Assembly: GCF_014203855.1 (NCBI RefSeq)
Contig: NZ_JACHJV010000001.1
Span: forward strand, 5,890,001 to 5,954,000
Direction of reading: 5' to 3'
From: Kitasatospora kifunensis
GTDB taxonomy: Bacteria > Actinomycetota > Actinomycetes > Streptomycetales > Streptomycetaceae
Length of the DNA: 64,000 nt
Shown: positions 54,395-62,959 of the stretch, one piece after another
How the letters are laid out: each line of letters opens with the position of its first letter
Position numbering within the stretch: position 1 is the first letter of the stretch
The notes under the pieces: generated by a model
Told to the model about the DNA's origin: nothing
The model's input: only the letters and a program-made list of their open reading frames with translations
Databases searched by the model: none
Translations under genes and position numbers: made by a program

Positions 54395-55512
54395 GCTGGG
54401 CGGTTGCGAGGCGGGTGGCGTCGGTGATCTCGTCGGGGTCGGCGAAGGAGTGGCCGGCGAGGGCGGCTTTGCGGAAGATGCGCCACCAGCCTTCCTGGAG
54501 GTTGAGCCAGCACGCGCCGACGGGTATGAAGACATGTCGGATCCGTGGGTGGTCCTGGAGCCAGGTCCGGGTGGACAGGCTGTTGTGGGAGGACAGGTTG
54601 TCGGTCACCACGACGATGTCGCCTGTCGGATTGGCCTCCTCCAGTAGGCACAAGAACTGCTGGTAAAACTCGCTGTTGCGGGAGGAGGCGGTCATGGTGA
54701 CCTCCTGTCCGTCGGTGACGCGCAGGCCGCCGTAGACCCATGTCTTCTCCAGTCCGCGACCGTACTCGATCTCGTTCTTGATGCGGTGTCCGTCCGGCGA
54801 CCAGCCCGGCGCCGGCGGGAAGGTACGTGGGATCACTGGGCCGAGCTCGTCGACGCAGACGACCGTCGCGTCCTCGGGCGGGCAGGTGTACAGACCGACG
54901 ATCCGCGTCCTTTTCCCTCGAAATCCGGGTCCTTGGAGCGGGTCCAGGACCTGGTGCGACGCCAGCGCACACCCTCGGCCAGCAGGATCCTGCGCACCTG
55001 CGAGCGACTGACCTCGATGCCCGCCGCGCGTGCCTGCCCGGCCAGCGCGTCCAGCGTCCACTCCGGCGGCCCGGCCTCGTCCACGGCCTCCCGGACCCCG
55101 TCGGCCTGGACCGTCATCCGGCCCGGCGGAGGTTGCTTCACCAGCGCGATGATCCTCGAACGCTCCGCCTCGGTGATCCGACGCTTGCGCCCCTGTCCGC
55201 CCAGGTCGTCCAGGCCCTCCAGCCCGTCCCGGTTGAAGCGGTGCAGCCATCGACGCACCGTCTTCTGACTGCATCCCAACTCGACAGCGATCGCCGGGAC
55301 CAGCATCCCGTCCCAGCTCCACTCCACCATCTGAGCCCGCAGCACCAGATCCCGCGGAGCCTTCCGCACCCGCGCCAGCCGATGCACCGTCACTTCCTCG
55401 GCCTCGTCACGGCTCTGCCGCGCCTGCAGCACCACCCCGAATCACCCCACCCCTGACCGTCCGAACTATCCCTCCATCAGCCCATATACCCACCAAAAGC
55501 GGAACTCAGCAG
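54294..55512. mobile_element. Second IS630-family element, inserted in the helicase gene
   Basis: The 1,219-bp element lies between TA dinucleotides at 54292-54293 and 55513-55514. Its termini are related but imperfect inverted repeats (CTGCTGCTGCGTTCC at left, CTGCTGAGTTCC at right on the other strand). The insertion is in codon 1002 of the helicase-PLD-DUF5710 gene. It differs in sequence from the IS630 element at 8,554-9,738. Confidence 0.78.
54309..55435 (-). CDS. IS630-family transposase in two frames (possible -1 frameshift)
   Basis: The N-terminal frame starts at 55435 (MVLQARQSRDEAEEV) with HTH AIAVELGCSQKTVRRWLHRF, and runs to DPDFEGK. The catalytic frame continues from about 54,914 with GLYTCPPEDATVVCVDELGP (first D), VVVTDNLSSHNS (second D) and NLQEGWWRIFRK (E), ending at 54309. 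The switch is at GGAAAAGG (54909-54916, complement), where a -1 slip on AAAA fuses the frames. IS630 relatives can use programmed frameshifting, but a simple single-base deletion is equally possible. Coordinates cover both frames. Confidence 0.78.
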
Positions 55513-55712
55513 TAAGCAGCTCTTGGGGAACGCCGCCCGGGCCACCCGAGCTGTCGCCTCCGGGACTTCGGGGGCCGGGACGGGACGCAGCGACACCGCG
55601 CCGATCCTCCTCACATCCTCGCGAACAGACCGATCCCCACCACCATCCCACCCACAAACCCGCACGTCAGCCGGTTACGAAGAATCGGGCGACAGAGTCC
55701 CGCAGGGCCGCA

Positions 55713-56223
55713 GTGCCCGTAGGGGCGGCAACGCGCGCAACGGCTACCGGGCCCAAGACGGTGATGACCGAGGCCGGCCCGGTCACCGTCGAGGTGCCGA
55801 GGGACCGGGCCGGGACCTTCGAACCCAAGGTGGTGCCCAGGCACGCGCGCCGCACCGAGTGCCTGGACAACCTCGTCATCTCCCTGACCGCCAGGGGCCT
55901 GGCCTCGGGCGAGATCGTCGCGCACCTCGCCGAGGTCTATGGCATGGCGACCAGCAAGGAGACCGTCTCCACGCTCACCGACCGGGTCCTGGAAGGCATG
56001 GCCGAGTAGCGGACCCACCCGCTGGACGCCCGGTCTACCCGGTCCTGTTCGTGGACGCGGTGAACATCAAGGTCCGCGACGAGTAGGTCGCCAACCGGCC
56101 GGTCTACGTGGTCCTGGGAGTCACGGCCGACGGCTACCGCGACATCCTGGGCCTGTGGACCTCCGCTGGCGGCGAGGGTACGAAATACTGGCAATCCGTC
56201 CTAACCGAGATCAGGAACGGCTG
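55713..56223 (+). pseudogene. Decayed IS256 (mutator)-family transposase fragment
   Basis: The first frame reads KTVMTEAGPVTVEVPRDRAG, HARRTECLDNLVISLTARGL and VYGMATSKETVSTLTDRVLEG, then hits TAG at 56007-56009. A frameshift near 56,030 leads to PVYPVLFVDAVNIKVRDE, another TAG at 56084-56086, and NRPVYVVLGVTADGYRDILGLW. These are the N-terminal third and first DDE aspartate region of IS256 transposases. Two stops and a frameshift show it is dead. The C-terminal half is missing. Confidence 0.85.
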
Positions 56224-56314
56224 ATCAGCACCCTCCTACGCGGGGTAGCTCAGTTCGGTCGCGTTCCGCGCGAAGCCCTTCGCACGTGCTCATCTAGATC
56301 GATCACGGTACGCG

Positions 56315-56550
56315 CCCCTGACCGCCCAGTTTCACCTGTCGGTCAAAGACATGGCTGCGTGCCGACGGTTTCGAGAGGCTCTACCCGGCACGTCCATCAG
56401 CAATGGGCCAAGGGGGGTAGCAGCGTGGTGATCGTCGGTGGCGGTACGGCGGGCTGGATGACGGCGTCCTACCTGAAAGTGGCATTCGGCGACCGGATGA
56501 CGGTAACCCTGGTCGAATCGAAGAGCGTGCCCTCGATCGGTGTGGGTGAG
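56315..56550 (+). repeat. Direct repeat copy 1: halogenase leader and 5' end
   Basis: This segment is a diverged copy of 60022-60263, covering about 100 bases of leader (GGTCAAAGACATGGCTGCG is exact in both) and the first ~40 codons of the halogenase. Identity is roughly 75-80 percent by eye. Confidence 0.85.
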
Positions 56551-56601
56551 CACAGCGCACTCCGGGCGATCGTCAATCATTGCACGGTGCAATACCGATA
56601 A
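56425..56601 (+). pseudogene. Truncated FADH2-dependent halogenase (N-terminal fragment)
   Basis: From GTG 56425 the frame reads VVIVGGGTAGWMTASYLKVAF, then DRMTVTLVESKSVPSIGVGE, closely matching residues 5-46 of the complete halogenase at 60126. After GVGE the sequence diverges (HSALRAIVNH) and ends at TAA 56599-56601, 58 codons in. Only the FAD-binding GGGTAG loop remains; the catalytic Lys and WxWxIP motifs are missing. A hydroxylase gene begins 34 bases later. It is a remnant of a second halogenase or of a recombination event. Confidence 0.85.
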
Positions 56602-56635
56602 TTCCGCCGACCGGCGAAGCGAAAGGGTCGTTTGC

Positions 56636-57595
56636 ATGAAAAGGCTTGTCATCGAACCCAACGAGCGCAGGCAGATCGAATGGCTGGTCGACGACGTGCT
56701 CAACGAGTACGGCCCGTGGGACCCGGTTCAGTTCGTCACGCATGCCAAGACAGTGGCGGAGTCGCTGCCCATTCGGGTCCGCCAGTTCTTCCGGCAGGTC
56801 CAGTCGGACGAGACCGACGTGGCGGTGCTGTCGGGGCTGCCGCTGAGCCAGGACCTCGCGCCGACACCGACCGGCTGGGACATGGCGCAGAAGACTGGCG
56901 TCGGCTGTCGGGAGGAGGTCGTGCTCATGCTGTCCAGCGCCGCCCTCGGCGAGCCGTTCGGCTGGGGCGACCAGCAGAACGGTCACATCATGCACGATGT
57001 GTGCCCGGCGCCCGGCAAAGAGCTCTCGGAGACCAGTGGCAGCAGCACGGCCGCGCTGTCGCTGCACACCGAGGACGCCTTCCACCAGTGCCGCTGCGAC
57101 TACGTGGCGCTCTACTGCCTGCGCAACCCGGACCGGATCGGCACCACCGTCGTGCGCGCCGACCGACTCGACCTGCCGCCGCAGCTGTCCGAGATCCTGT
57201 CGGAGAAACGGTTTCACCACCGCCCCGACCAGTCGCACATCGGGCCGCAGGGACATTCCAGTGGGGCGGTGGACGTGGACGCAATCCTGTTCGGCCCGCC
57301 CGAATCGCGTTACCTGCGGATCGACTTCGACGACACCTGCGCCGCGGAGGAGGGAGACCGCGCCGCACAGGAGGCTATCGCCGAGTTGTACAAGCATGTG
57401 TGCGACGCGATGGAAAAGGTGGTGCTGGAGCCCGGCGACGCGATATTTCTCGACAACTACCGCGTCGCGCACGGGCGGGAACCGTTCTCGCCGAGGTACG
57501 ACGGAACGGACCGGTGGCTGAAGCGGGCCAACCTGATCCGAGACATCCGCCGGGTGTTCATGGCGACCGAATCCCGGTCGCGGGTCATCGCCTGA
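56636..57595 (+). CDS. Clavaminate synthase-like amino acid beta-hydroxylase
   Basis: ATG 56636 gives 319 residues, the size of VioC/AsnO-type enzymes. The Fe(II) ligands are H144 and E146 in SLHTEDAFHQC and the distal H279 in NYRVAHGREPF; R293 or R297 in RWLKRANLIRD would bind 2-oxoglutarate. The H-x-E (not H-x-D) triad is characteristic of the arginine/asparagine hydroxylase clade in peptide antibiotic clusters. It probably hydroxylates the beta carbon of a free or carrier-bound amino acid such as Arg, Asn or enduracididine; which one is not decidable. It is followed by a GC hairpin. Confidence 0.85.
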   Translation: MKRLVIEPNERRQIEWLVDDVLNEYGPWDPVQFVTHAKTVAESLPIRVRQFFRQVQSDETDVAVLSGLPLSQDLAPTPTGWDMAQKTGVGCREEVVLMLSSAALGEPFGWGDQQNGHIMHDVCPAPGKELSETSGSSTAALSLHTEDAFHQCRCDYVALYCLRNPDRIGTTVVRADRLDLPPQLSEILSEKRFHHRPDQSHIGPQGHSSGAVDVDAILFGPPESRYLRIDFDDTCAAEEGDRAAQEAIAELYKHVCDAMEKVVLEPGDAIFLDNYRVAHGREPFSPRYDGTDRWLKRANLIRDIRRVFMATESRSRVIA

Positions 57596-57684
57596 ATCAG
57601 CCGACGACCTCGACCGCATGATCGGCGAGCTGGAGGACCGCGAGGAGACGGCGGACGCCGGCTGACAACTCCCGCCTGGTCATC

Positions 57685-57710
57685 GCCGTGGCCCGTCGGC
57701 GGGCCACGGC
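57685..57710 (+). terminator. Hairpin after the hydroxylase gene
   Basis: A perfect 10-bp stem (57685-57694 with 57701-57710) closes a GTCGGC loop 90 bases after the hydroxylase stop. There is no T-run, so termination is likely but not certain. Confidence 0.55.
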
Positions 57711-57794
57711 GACCCGGCGACGGGCGAAGGCCGCCCTGCGGCGGCTGGAGGCTCACCAGGCGCGATCGGCAGCTGGCGGACGAAACCGGGCGTT

Positions 57795-59261
57795 GTGCGA
57801 GTACGGATGACCTTGTTGAAGCACAGGGAAATGAGTGGCGGCGGCCTTGTGCGCCCGCGCCTGCCGATGCCTATCATGGCCCGTGGGCTTATACACCGGC
57901 GTCGCGCTTTGTTGATCTCCAGTCCGAGTGCCGGCCGGCGGCCGTTCGCGAACGGGTACCCGCCGGACGCGGCGCCGTTGAACTGTCGGCAGGCGCTGAC
58001 CCGTGGTCCGCGCGTGTTGCTGACGTCCAGTTGGCCGTGGCGGTCGTTCGGTTACCTGCTCTGCGGTGCGGTCTTCGCGTTCCTGATCATGGGCGCGGAG
58101 ATGAACGGGCTGCTCTTCCCCGACAGCCTGCCCGACTACGCCCAACTGGTGCTGGTGGTCTTCCTGGCTGCGGTGATCAGCATGCCGGTCGCCGCAGCGG
58201 AACGCCTCCGCTTGCGCATAGTGGACTCCGAGCCCGTCGGCAACCCGCACGTGGCTCCGGATGAAGCCGGCCTGAAGGCGTGGCTGTGGCTGCGCATCGG
58301 CGAGGCGGCGACGTGGCGCGAGTTCAGCTACATGATCGCCCTGACGACCGTGCTGTCGGTGATTGACCTCGGCGGCGTCCTGCTACTGGGGAGCGTGGTC
58401 ATCCTCATCGCCGCCCCGTTCGCTGAGCCCTTTGTCGGCCTCGGCCCGCTGGTCGTCTTCGGCTCCTGGCACGTCTCCTCCCTGCTCGACCGGATGCTGG
58501 TGGTGCTCCTCGGCCTCGTTCTGCTCCCGCTGGTGGCCTACACGGTGACCGCGCTGGCCGTGGGCCGGGCGTCGTTCGTGCGCCTGTTGCTGGCGCCGCG
58601 GGAGTCCGAGATCGTCGCCCGCGTCCAGGAGCTGACCCGGTCGCGCATCCGCCTGGCGGACGCGTTCGAGGCCGAGCGCAAGCGGATCGAGCGCGACCTG
58701 CACGACGGCGCGCAGCAGCGGCTGGTCGCGCTGATCATGACGCTGGGCATCGTGGAGCACGGGCTCGAAGACGAGCAGTCCGACCGTGCGCAGCTGGTGG
58801 CCAGGGCCCGCAAGGAGGCCGAAGGCGTGCTGGCCGACCTGCGAGAGCTGATCCGCGGCATCCACCCCCAGCTGCTGACCGACCGCGGCGTCCCGGCCGC
58901 GGTGACCGAGGTCGCCGACCGGAGCCCGGTGCCGGTGCACGTCGACTTCACCATTCTGGAGCGCCTTGTGCCCGCCGTGGAGACGGTGGCGTACTTCGCG
59001 GTGAAGGAGGCGCTCACCAACGTGGTGAAGCACAGCCGCGCCCGCACGGCGTGGGTGACCGGCTGCCGGGAGGAGGACCGCCTGGTGCTGCGCGTCGGGG
59101 ACGACGGCGTGGGCGGCGCCCGCCCCGAGGACGGCCGCGGGTTGCAGGGCCTTTCCGATCGCGTCGCCGTGGTGGGGGGCAGGCTCAAACTCCTTAGCCC
59201 GCCCGGCGGACCAACTGAACTAGTCGTGGAGCTGCCGTGGCGAACACCCGACTCCGCATAG
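57795..59261 (+). CDS. NarL-type sensor histidine kinase
   Basis: Up to 488 residues from GTG 57795; the true start is uncertain, because the first ~75 residues are poorly conserved and no ribosome site is clear. Four membrane segments lie in ~85-260 (FGYLLCGAVFAFLIMGAEM, LVLVVFLAAVISMPVAA, VLLLGSVVILIAAPFAEPF, MLVVLLGLVLLPLVAYTV). The HisKA_3 box RIERDLHDGAQQR has the phosphorylated H303, and the ATPase has ALTNVVKHSRA, DDGVGG and GLQGLSDRV. It overlaps the response regulator by 25 bases, so the two form a cognate pair. Confidence 0.9.
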   Translation: MRVRMTLLKHREMSGGGLVRPRLPMPIMARGLIHRRRALLISSPSAGRRPFANGYPPDAAPLNCRQALTRGPRVLLTSSWPWRSFGYLLCGAVFAFLIMGAEMNGLLFPDSLPDYAQLVLVVFLAAVISMPVAAAERLRLRIVDSEPVGNPHVAPDEAGLKAWLWLRIGEAATWREFSYMIALTTVLSVIDLGGVLLLGSVVILIAAPFAEPFVGLGPLVVFGSWHVSSLLDRMLVVLLGLVLLPLVAYTVTALAVGRASFVRLLLAPRESEIVARVQELTRSRIRLADAFEAERKRIERDLHDGAQQRLVALIMTLGIVEHGLEDEQSDRAQLVARARKEAEGVLADLRELIRGIHPQLLTDRGVPAAVTEVADRSPVPVHVDFTILERLVPAVETVAYFAVKEALTNVVKHSRARTAWVTGCREEDRLVLRVGDDGVGGARPEDGRGLQGLSDRVAVVGGRLKLLSPPGGPTELVVELPWRTPDSA

Positions 59262-59902
59262 TCCTTGCCGAGGACGCCGTCCTGCTGCGGGAAGGTCTCG
59301 TCGAACTGCTGGAGCGGTTCGGGCACGAGGTCGTGGCCGCGGTCGGCGACAGCCGCGACCTGATCACGGCGGTCGATGAGCACCTCCCCGACATTGTGGT
59401 GACCGACGTGCGGATGCCGCCGGACTTCAAGGATGACGGCCTGCGGGCGGCGATGGATCTGCGCGGTCGCTTCCCGGCGCTCGCGGTCCTGGTGCTCACG
59501 CAGTACGCCACGACGGCCTACGCGTGCGAGCTGTTGGAGTCCGGCGAGCACTCCCGCGGCGGCCTCGGCTACCTGCTCAAGGACCGGATCGGCGGGGTGG
59601 CCGAGTTCCTGGCAGCGATCGATTGCGTTGCTACGGGCGGCACGGTCATCGATCCGGAGGTCATCCACCAGTTGATGGGGCGCAGGCAGGTGGACGAGCC
59701 GCTGGGCCGGCTCACCCCTCGGGAGCGGGAGGTGCTGGGGCTGATGGCCGAGGGGAAGACCAACGCCGCCATTGCAGCGGCGCTGAACGTCAGTCAGCCC
59801 ACGGTCGCCAAGGGCATCGGCAGCATCTTCCTGAAGTTTGGTCTCTCCGAGGACGACGGCCACCGCCGAGTGTTGGCCGTGCTGACGTATCTGCGTTCCT
59901 GA
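59237..59902 (+). CDS. LuxR/NarL-family response regulator
   Basis: GTG 59237 gives 221 residues. The receiver has the acidic pair LAEDAVLLREG, the phosphoacceptor D57 in VVTDVRMPP, T in VLTQYAT and K in YLLKDR. The C-terminal HTH is LTPREREVLGLMAEGKTNAAIAAALNVSQPTVAKGI. It is translated with the overlapping kinase. Its position directly upstream of the halogenase operon suggests it controls the production or resistance genes; that is inference. Confidence 0.92.
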   Translation: MANTRLRIVLAEDAVLLREGLVELLERFGHEVVAAVGDSRDLITAVDEHLPDIVVTDVRMPPDFKDDGLRAAMDLRGRFPALAVLVLTQYATTAYACELLESGEHSRGGLGYLLKDRIGGVAEFLAAIDCVATGGTVIDPEVIHQLMGRRQVDEPLGRLTPREREVLGLMAEGKTNAAIAAALNVSQPTVAKGIGSIFLKFGLSEDDGHRRVLAVLTYLRS

Positions 59903-60021
59903 CCGCGCGCCTTGGAGCCGCGCCGCTGCCGACTCGCCGGCGCCGGCTCACAATGCGCTGCGGCGTCGTCGGCCCGCCCGCTCTCCTTGTTCCGGGCCGC
60001 GTCCGGCGCGGAGATCCTTCA

Positions 60022-60263
60022 CCCCTGATTGCCCATTTCACCCGTCGGTCAAAGACATGGCTGCGCGTCGGCAGTTTCGAGAGGCTCGACCAAACACGTT
60101 CCTCAGCAATGGAAAAGGGGCCTACATGGTTGACAGCGTGGTGGTCGTCGGTGGCGGTACAGCGGGCTGGATGACGGCGACGTACCTGAACGCGGCGTTC
60201 GGCGACCGGGTGACGGTAACCGTGGTCGAGTCGAAGAACGTGCCCGCGCTCGGGGTGGGCGAG
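60022..60263 (+). repeat. Direct repeat copy 2: halogenase leader and 5' end
   Basis: This is the intact partner of 56315-56550 and includes the leader plus the first ~46 codons of the functional halogenase. The repeats bracket 3.5 kb carrying the hydroxylase and two-component genes, and could recombine to delete or duplicate them. Confidence 0.85.
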
Positions 60264-61709
60264 GCCACCTTCAGCACCATCCGGCACTTCTTCAACTACC
60301 TGGGCCTGAACGAGCAGGAGTGGATGCTGGAGTGCCATGCCACCTACAAGCTGGCCGTCCGGTTCGAGGACTGGAACAAGCCGGGAGACACCTTCTATCA
60401 CCCGTTCGAGCGCAACCGTGTCGTGGACGGCTTCCCGCTCACCGACTGGTGGGTGCAGAAGAAGCCAACCGAGCGGTTCGACAAGGACTCCTTCCTCATC
60501 GCTTCGATGTGCGATGCGCAGAGCTCGCCGCGGTATCTGGACAACTCCCTATTCGACGGCACGTTCGAGCGGGGTGAGGAGCACCGCACCACACTGACTG
60601 AGCAGAACACCCAGTTCCCCTACGCCTACCACTTCGATGCGGCGCTGCTGGCGAAGTTCCTGACCCGCTACGGCGTGGAGCGCGGGGTGCAGCACGTGCT
60701 CGACGACGTGGTGGACGTCGTGCTGGACGACCAGGGCGTGATCGACCACGTCCGCACCCGCGAGCATGGTGACGTCCACGGCGACTTCTTCGTCGACTGC
60801 ACGGGCTTCCGCAGCCTGCTGGTGCACCAGACGCTCAAGGAGCCGTTCATCTCGTTCCAGGACCACCTGCCCAACGACAGCGCGGTCGCACTGCGCGTGC
60901 CGGTGGACATGGCCGAGCGCGGCATCCGCCCGGCCACCACTGCGACCGCGAAGGACGCGGGCTGGATCTGGACGATCCCGCTGTTCGAGCGGCTCGGCAC
61001 TGGCTACGTGTACGCCAGCGAGTACGCCACCCCGGAGGAGGCCGAGCGTACGCTGCGCGAGTTCCTCGGCCCGGTGGCGGACAACGCCACCGCCAACCAC
61101 ATCCGGATGCGCATCGGCCGGAGCGAGCGCGCGTGGGTGAAGAACTGCGTGGCGATCGGCCTTTCCAACGGGTTCGTCGAACCGCTGGAGTCCACCGGCA
61201 TCTTCATCATCCAGAACGGCATCGAGCAGCTGGTCAAGAACTTCCCCGTCGGCCGGGAGGAGACCGATGTCCACCTCCGCGACACCTACAACCGGCATGC
61301 CGCACACGTGATGGACGGTCTGCGGGAGTTCATGGTGCTGCACTGGTACGCATCGGGCCGCGCCGACAACCGGTACTGGAAGGACACCAAGACCCGGGCG
61401 CTCCCTGACGGACTGGCCGAGCGACTGGAGCAGTGGAAGGTCAAGTTGCCCGACCAGGACTCGATCTACCCGCACTACCACGGTTTCGAGTCGTACTCCT
61501 ACCGCGCAATCATCCTCGGCATGGGCGGGCTGCCGGTGCAGCCGCTGCCCGTGCTGGGCAAGCTCGACAGCACCGCGGCGGACCGGGAGTTCCAGCTGGT
61601 GGCCGACCAGGCAGCCGCGCTGGTCGAGAAGTTGCCCAGCCAGTACGAGTACTTCGCCCACCTGCACGGTCTCCCGCCAGCGCAGCGGAAGGCGGGCACG
61701 GCGCGATGA
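60126..61709 (+). CDS. FADH2-dependent halogenase (tryptophan halogenase family)
   Basis: ATG 60126 after AAAAGGGG gives 527 residues. FAD binding is at GGGTAG (9-14); GVGEATFSTIRHFFNYLG, the catalytic-type K75 in CHATYKLAVRFEDW, and W280-x-W-x-I-P (AGWIWTIP) are all present. These define flavin-dependent halogenases that make HOCl held by the lysine. The segments FYHPFERNRVVDGFPLTDWW and NGFVEPLESTGIFIIQNGIEQLVKNFP resemble halogenases of peptide antibiotics that act on phenolic residues. It needs reduced flavin, which the reductase two genes downstream can supply. It overlaps the antiporter by four bases (ATGA). Confidence 0.92.
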   Translation: MVDSVVVVGGGTAGWMTATYLNAAFGDRVTVTVVESKNVPALGVGEATFSTIRHFFNYLGLNEQEWMLECHATYKLAVRFEDWNKPGDTFYHPFERNRVVDGFPLTDWWVQKKPTERFDKDSFLIASMCDAQSSPRYLDNSLFDGTFERGEEHRTTLTEQNTQFPYAYHFDAALLAKFLTRYGVERGVQHVLDDVVDVVLDDQGVIDHVRTREHGDVHGDFFVDCTGFRSLLVHQTLKEPFISFQDHLPNDSAVALRVPVDMAERGIRPATTATAKDAGWIWTIPLFERLGTGYVYASEYATPEEAERTLREFLGPVADNATANHIRMRIGRSERAWVKNCVAIGLSNGFVEPLESTGIFIIQNGIEQLVKNFPVGREETDVHLRDTYNRHAAHVMDGLREFMVLHWYASGRADNRYWKDTKTRALPDGLAERLEQWKVKLPDQDSIYPHYHGFESYSYRAIILGMGGLPVQPLPVLGKLDSTAADREFQLVADQAAALVEKLPSQYEYFAHLHGLPPAQRKAGTAR

Positions 61710-62959
61710 GCATCGCCGAGTTCGCGGCCGGGACCGGCCGCGTGGTGCTCGCGCTGCTGGCCGTGTTCCTGGTCTCGTTCGTCGGCCGCGTGGTAAGCCG
61801 TCGGCTGCGGCAGCCCACCGTCGTCGCGGAGATCGCCCTCGGGCTCGCGATCGGTCCGATCCTCATCTCCCTCGGCTCCAGGCAGACCCTGCTGCCGACG
61901 GAGACGGTCGGCTGGCTGCGCTACGTCGGACACGTCGGGCTGGTGCTGTTCCTGATCGGGGTCGCGCACGAGCTCCGCCGCACGAAGGTACCGGCCCGCG
62001 GCCAGTTGATCGGTTGGACCACCGCGGGCGCCTTGGTGGTCCCGCTCCTGGCGGGCTGCGGATTCGCGGTGGCGGTGCTGGCCGATCCCGCGCTGCGCGG
62101 CACCGCGCCCACAGTGGCCCTCGTGCTGGTGCTCGCGGTCTCGTTGTCGGTCACTGCTGTGCCGGTGCTCGCGCGCATCCTCGAAGAGCAGGAGCTGATC
62201 GACACCCCGGTTGGCAAGCTCTCGATGACGGTGGCGATGATCATCGACGTCGTGGGCTGGCTGCTGCTCGCGATCGCGCTCGGCCTGGCCGCGGGCGGGA
62301 CGGGTGATGTGCCGCGGCTCGTCGCGGTGGTCGCCGCCGGACTGCTGGTGATGCTCTGCTTCGGGCGGCTGCTGCGCACCGCCGCCGTGACGGCGTTCCG
62401 GGACCGCTTCGGCCCACTCACGGCCGTCCTGATCGGGACGGCTGGGCTGGTGGGTTCCTGGGCGTTCCAGAAGGAGGGGCTGACCGAGATCTTCGGCGCC
62501 CTGCTGGTCGGGCTCGCCATCCCCGCCGACGGGTGGCACGGAGTAGCGAGCATGGCGACCCGGATCGGACGTCTGCTGGTGCCAGTGTTCTTCGTGGTCA
62601 CCGGGATCTCCGTGTTCACCGGGCAGTTCGGCGCGACGCCGTGGTTCACGATCGTGCTCGCCCCTGTCCTGGGCATCATCGGCAAGGTCGGCGGCGGCTA
62701 CCTGGGGGCCAGGCTTGGCGGTGCGCCGGCGTCCGACGCGGCGCGCGTCGGGATACTGGTCAACACCCGGGGCCTGACCGAACTGGTGGTGCTCCAGGCG
62801 GGTTACAGCGCCGGAGTCATCACCGCTCCGGTGTTCCTCTCGCTGGTGATCATGGCGCTGGTGACCACGGCGATGACCGGACCGTGCTACGCCCTGCTCG
62901 AACGACGTGCGGCATACCACTGGAATGTGGCGGCCCTGGCAGTGGAAGGCATCAAGTGA
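61706..62959 (+). CDS. CPA2-family cation/proton antiporter
   Basis: This 417-residue membrane protein has about 12 helices, opening with RVVLALLAVFLVSFVGRVVS and QPTVVAEIALGLAIGPILIS. It carries SLSVTAVPVLARILEEQ, MIIDVVGWLLLAI with the conserved Asp of the Na+/H+ exchanger core, and NTRGLTELVVLQAGY. It lacks a C-terminal TrkA-N domain. It is coupled to the halogenase stop by ATGA and to the reductase by GTGA. An antiporter embedded in a tailoring operon suggests export or self-protection linked to the proton gradient; substrate is unknown. Confidence 0.9.
   Translation: MSIAEFAAGTGRVVLALLAVFLVSFVGRVVSRRLRQPTVVAEIALGLAIGPILISLGSRQTLLPTETVGWLRYVGHVGLVLFLIGVAHELRRTKVPARGQLIGWTTAGALVVPLLAGCGFAVAVLADPALRGTAPTVALVLVLAVSLSVTAVPVLARILEEQELIDTPVGKLSMTVAMIIDVVGWLLLAIALGLAAGGTGDVPRLVAVVAAGLLVMLCFGRLLRTAAVTAFRDRFGPLTAVLIGTAGLVGSWAFQKEGLTEIFGALLVGLAIPADGWHGVASMATRIGRLLVPVFFVVTGISVFTGQFGATPWFTIVLAPVLGIIGKVGGGYLGARLGGAPASDAARVGILVNTRGLTELVVLQAGYSAGVITAPVFLSLVIMALVTTAMTGPCYALLERRAAYHWNVAALAVEGIK

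Noticed and set aside
54294..55512. The two IS630 elements as copies of one element
   Set aside because: Their transposases and terminal repeats differ clearly (GTGAGCTGGTTCGGAG versus CTGCTGCTGCGTTCC), so they are separate acquisitions.
57617..57790. Short Arg/Ala-rich frames between the hydroxylase and the sensor kinase
   Set aside because: The 15-residue ATG frame and the Arg-rich open frame have no conserved motif and contain a hairpin; treated as intergenic.
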